Source: an uncultured Flavonifractor sp. (GTDB lineage Bacteria; Bacillota; Clostridia; Oscillospirales; Oscillospiraceae). From it: DNA of 6,028 nucleotides. The position numbers were made by a program, and so were the translations under genes. The notes beneath the pieces were generated by a model. The model was not told where the DNA came from, made no database searches, and saw nothing but the letters and a program-made list of their open reading frames with translations. Within the stretch, counting starts at the first letter, position 1. Each line of letters starts with the position of its first letter. Positions 4,286 to 6,028 of the stretch are shown piece by piece. The stretch covers positions 1 to 6,028 of the forward strand of contig CAJUDT010000118.1 of NCBI GenBank assembly GCA_910585415.1, given 5' to 3'.

Positions 4286-4899
4286 ACCAGGACACCAAAT
4301 CCCTCCTGCGGGAGGCAGCACTGACCGGGGCCACCCTAGCCTTCTGTGCAGCAATGCCCTTTGCGGGCCTCCACGCGGCGGCGGCGATTGTGACGGCCCC
4401 ACCTGTGGCCAGCAATGAAGTGTCGGCTAGAGGGCCCGCTGTGGTGGTGGACAAGCTGGCGGTTCCGGTTCGGCTGGAGGACGCAGGGGAGGACCCGGCG
4501 GAGCCTGAGCGGATCACTCTTGCCCTGGAAGAACAGGGCTATTTCCGGGCGGACGTGCCCCTGAGCTATGACCTTCAGGACGCCTTACATACGGCCTGCG
4601 TGCGGTACGGCATTGACTACCCAATAGCCCTGGGGCTCATTGAGGTGGAGAGCAATTTTCAGCCAAATATCGTCAACGCCACCGGCGATTGCTATGGCCT
4701 GTGCCAGCTCAATGTGCGGTATTTCCCCAGCGGCCTGCCGCCCGAAGAGAACATCGACCACGGCCTTGCCTACCTGCGGGAGCAAATAGACCGGTATGGG
4801 AGCCTGGAAGCGGGCTTGCAGGCCTACCACGACGGGTATGACACCGGGGCCCGATGGTACGCCAGAGCCGTCCTCGCGGCGGCGGAGAAGTGGAGCTAG
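4282..4899 (+). CDS. Exported SLT/lysozyme-fold transglycosylase (205 aa)
   Basis: Predicted peptidoglycan hydrolase. The N-terminus has a basic start and a hydrophobic Ala-rich stretch (residues about 11-38), acting as a signal peptide or anchor. A variable Pro/Val/Glu linker follows (about 40-90). Residues about 97-203 form a lytic-transglycosylase-like domain. The catalytic glutamate is E123 in EVESNF, GLCQLN (139-144) replaces the common GLMQ motif, and AYHDG (181-185) corresponds to AYNAG. The start is GTG with AAGGGGG 7 nt upstream, overlapping the preceding stop by 4 bp. Such enzymes usually belong to phage tail or lysis modules, or to conjugation machinery, where they open the wall locally. 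Here it is in the early regulatory operon, upstream of the initiator gene. Fold call is firm; its biological job is not. Confidence 0.85.
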   Translation: MNQDTKSLLREAALTGATLAFCAAMPFAGLHAAAAIVTAPPVASNEVSARGPAVVVDKLAVPVRLEDAGEDPAEPERITLALEEQGYFRADVPLSYDLQDALHTACVRYGIDYPIALGLIEVESNFQPNIVNATGDCYGLCQLNVRYFPSGLPPEENIDHGLAYLREQIDRYGSLEAGLQAYHDGYDTGARWYARAVLAAAEKWS

Positions 4900-4930
4900 A
4901 TGCCCTTTGCGGTGGAAAGGAAGGCAATTC

Positions 4931-5131
4931 ATGATTTATGCGGAAAACCAAACGCATAGAAAGCTGGTCCGATGGCTGGACCGGCATATGGCGGAGCTGC
5001 GTCCCGCCCAGGTGGAGGCGCTGGCCTGGAATGTGCTGCGGATACGGGATGTGGGCGGGGCGGTGGCCATTTTGCGCTATGACCCCCAGAAGGACGCCGT
5101 CTATCTGGAACCTGTTGACGAAACTGCTTGA
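4931..5131 (+). CDS. Small protein of unknown function (66 aa)
   Basis: Unrecognised. ATG at 4931 with AAAGGAAGG ending 6 nt upstream; the gap from the previous gene is 31 bp. The N-terminal two thirds (THRKLVRWLDRHMAELRP to AWNVLRIRD) is predicted helical. The C-terminus (GGAVAILRYDPQKDAVYLEPVD) looks like a beta-hairpin. It has no signal peptide, membrane segment or Cys. The DNA is very GC-rich (72% over 4981-5040). Its place between the exported hydrolase and the initiator genes suggests an accessory early protein. An alternative upstream start in frame would overlap the hydrolase gene and lacks a ribosome binding site. Confidence 0.75.
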   Translation: MIYAENQTHRKLVRWLDRHMAELRPAQVEALAWNVLRIRDVGGAVAILRYDPQKDAVYLEPVDETA

Positions 5132-5144
5132 GGGAGGGGCAATC

Positions 5145-5552
5145 ATGTCCAGACAAAAGAAAAGCCCGGTGTCTGTTGCAGCAGGCACCGGGGCAGGGTC
5201 CAAAACGGACTCATTAACCTGTCAAAATAATACCACAAACACCGCTCAAACGCAAGCCCTTTCTGAGCCGTTTGATTGGGAAAAATCGGAGCGGGAGCGC
5301 CAGCGGCAGCGGGCGGCGGCCTGGCAGGTGGCGGTGGCGAAGCTGTCCGTGGAGTTCGAGGCCGCCCAGGGAGGCGGGTACCCGGAGGAACTCAAGGGGT
5401 ATCTGCCCCATGAGCGCCTCGGATTGCTCAAAGCCTTGGGATTCCGTGTGGTTCGGCGCTTTACCGTGGAAGGTGAGGCGTGGGTGGAAATCAGCGGAAA
5501 AATCTGTGTAAACCTCAAGGACGGCTTTGTGGGAAGGAGGGCGGACCCATGA
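5145..5552 (+). CDS. Unrecognised 135-aa early protein
   Basis: Start ATG 5145, with GGGAGGGG about 5 nt upstream and 13 bp after the previous stop. The stop overlaps the next gene's ATG by 4 bp, so the two are probably translated together. The first 40 residues are low-complexity and polar (Ser, Thr, Gln, Asn), likely disordered. Residues about 43-75 form a highly charged helix rich in Arg, Glu and Gln. Residues about 78-132 look like a small folded domain (YLPHERLGLLKALGFRVVRR, then WVEISGKICVNL). I do not recognise the family. The early coding region also contains an A-tract hairpin (5155-5194). Coupling with the winged-helix gene suggests a role in replication or its control, by inference only. 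Confidence 0.75.
   Translation: MSRQKKSPVSVAAGTGAGSKTDSLTCQNNTTNTAQTQALSEPFDWEKSERERQRQRAAAWQVAVAKLSVEFEAAQGGGYPEELKGYLPHERLGLLKALGFRVVRRFTVEGEAWVEISGKICVNLKDGFVGRRADP
5155..5194 (-). terminator. Antisense-facing terminator-like hairpin 4 (inside CDS)
   Basis: GCCCGGTG (5164-5171) pairs with CACCGGGGC (5186-5194) with one bulge and a 14-nt loop. On the minus strand it is followed by TTTTCTTTTG. It occupies the first codons of the 135-aa gene and shares the AAAAGCCC start of the other hairpins in this operon. Confidence 0.4.
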
Positions 5553-6028
5553 CCGAAAGCATCATCCGCATAGAGCAGCGGCGGGATTTTACGGTGCTGC
5601 AAAACGAGATGCTCCGGGACCGTCGGCTGTGCCTGAAAACCAAGGGGCTCTTTGCCGTCATGCTGTCCCGGCCGGGGAATTGGCAGTTTTCCGTTTCCGG
5701 CCTGTCCGCGTACACGGGGGCTGGACGGGATGCAATCCGCTCCGCGCTGAAGGAGCTCCGGGAGGCCGGATACCTGACCATGGAGAAGCAGTCCCACGGG
5801 GAGCGGGGCAAGTTCGCTGGAAGCGTGTACATCCTCCACGAGGAAAGCCTCCGGCGGGAGAAAGCGGCACCGTGGCCGGATTATCCGTCTACGGCTGACC
5901 CGACGACGGGTGAGCCAACGTCGGAGAATCCGCCACAAATAAATACTGACTTAAACAAAGACTGTCTAAATAAACCCCCTAAAGCCCCCCAAGGGGGGCA
6001 GGCCGCGTCCAGGCGTCGAAAGGACAAA
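5549..6028 (+). CDS. Winged-helix replication-initiator-type protein, 3' end cut by window
   Basis: The reading frame is open from ATG 5549 to the window end (160 codons seen, no stop). Residues about 25-97 form a winged helix: LKTKGLFAVMLSRPGNWQFSVSGL leads into a helix-turn-helix (AYTGAGRDAIRSALKEL, REAGYLTME) and a wing (KFAGSVYIL). This is the N-terminal DNA-binding layout of phage replisome organisers and DnaD-like initiators of Firmicutes. Residues 111-130 are four five-residue repeats (DYPST, ADPTT, GEPTS, ENPPQ), followed by an Asn/Lys-rich stretch and PPKAPQGG. Its start overlaps the previous stop by 4 bp. A DnaD- or helicase-loader-like C-terminal domain would be expected beyond the window. 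It could instead be a transcription factor; position at the end of the early operon favours replication. Confidence 0.8.
   Translation, partial: MTESIIRIEQRRDFTVLQNEMLRDRRLCLKTKGLFAVMLSRPGNWQFSVSGLSAYTGAGRDAIRSALKELREAGYLTMEKQSHGERGKFAGSVYILHEESLRREKAAPWPDYPSTADPTTGEPTSENPPQINTDLNKDCLNKPPKAPQGGQAASRRRKDK
5879..5938 (+). repeat. Four degenerate 15-bp repeats in the initiator gene
   Basis: Four consecutive 15-bp units encode x-(D/E/N/Y)-P-(S/T/P)-(T/S/Q) blocks: DYPST, ADPTT, GEPTS and ENPPQ. The DNA units are degenerate but keep a CC core and mostly an ACG. They are directly followed by a very AT-rich segment. Iteron-like origin repeats are possible; protein-level repetition alone would also explain them. 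Confidence 0.45.
5939..5974. other. AT-rich segment, possible origin unwinding element
   Basis: Hand count gives 8 G/C in 36 bases (22%) inside a gene that is otherwise GC-rich. It follows the 15-bp repeats and precedes a GCCCCCC/GGGGGGC inverted repeat (5984-5999). Repeats, then AT-rich DNA, within the initiator gene is the layout of the lambda ori in gene O. The origin call is inference. Confidence 0.35.

Noticed and set aside
4188..5203. Several minus-strand ORFs of 100-165 codons opposite the early operon
   Set aside because: They are expected in very GC-rich DNA, lack ribosome binding sites and are Pro/Arg/Ser-rich shadows of well-supported plus-strand genes.
5246..5938. Minus-strand ORF of 230 codons opposite the 135-aa and winged-helix genes
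   Set aside because: Arg/Pro/Ser-rich shadow composition, no ribosome binding site, and it overlaps two coupled genes with good starts.

Overview
The window looks like the left end of a temperate mobile element, most likely a prophage and possibly another integrative element, in a GC-rich gut-type Clostridia host (Oscillospiraceae-like). This assignment is inference. It rests on the GC-rich + strand genes, AGGAGG-like ribosome binding sites, TTG and GTG starts, a DUF739-type Cro protein and an S24-type repressor. No host gene other than a tRNA fragment is visible.

Layout from left to right. Positions 1-57 are the 3' half of a tRNA-Tyr gene on the minus strand, without its 5' half, which fits an attachment junction (attL/attR). 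Positions 58-279 hold short repeats that could be integrase arm sites, plus the integrase terminator. A minus-strand lysogeny block follows, transcribed leftward from a promoter near 3330: an S24 (CI/LexA-like) repressor, a possible 31-aa coupled ORF, a membrane-anchored DEDDh 3'-5' exonuclease and a tyrosine integrase. A strong-looking plus-strand promoter and terminator between exonuclease and integrase suggest a roughly 73-nt antisense RNA. Positions 3305-3468 form a lambda-like divergent switch: two back-to-back promoters and three direct copies of an operator-like TTTAGAAAAAT motif. A fourth, perfectly palindromic version sits in a 15-bp hairpin at the end of the Cro-like gene.

The plus-strand early operon runs from 3469 to beyond the window. 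It encodes a Cro-like protein, a 61-aa helical protein, an HTH_17/excisionase-like protein, an exported SLT-type lysozyme-fold protein, two unrecognised small proteins (66 and 135 aa) and the 5' part of a winged-helix replication-type initiator. Two junctions are 4-bp start/stop overlaps, indicating translational coupling. Hairpins preceded by A-tracts, which would act as terminators only for antisense transcription, recur along this operon.

Likely working model: the repressor holds the rightward promoter off and controls its own. DNA damage would trigger its self-cleavage, after which the early operon supplies Cro, a possible excisionase and a replication initiator. The initiator gene carries four degenerate 15-bp repeats next to a very AT-rich stretch, a lambda-O-like arrangement that may be the replication origin. 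The parts least explained by a standard phage end are the low-GC, membrane-tethered exonuclease in the lysogeny block, the candidate antisense RNA, the hairpin-embedded operator and the cell-wall hydrolase placed in the early operon. No CRISPR array, rRNA or insertion sequence was seen.
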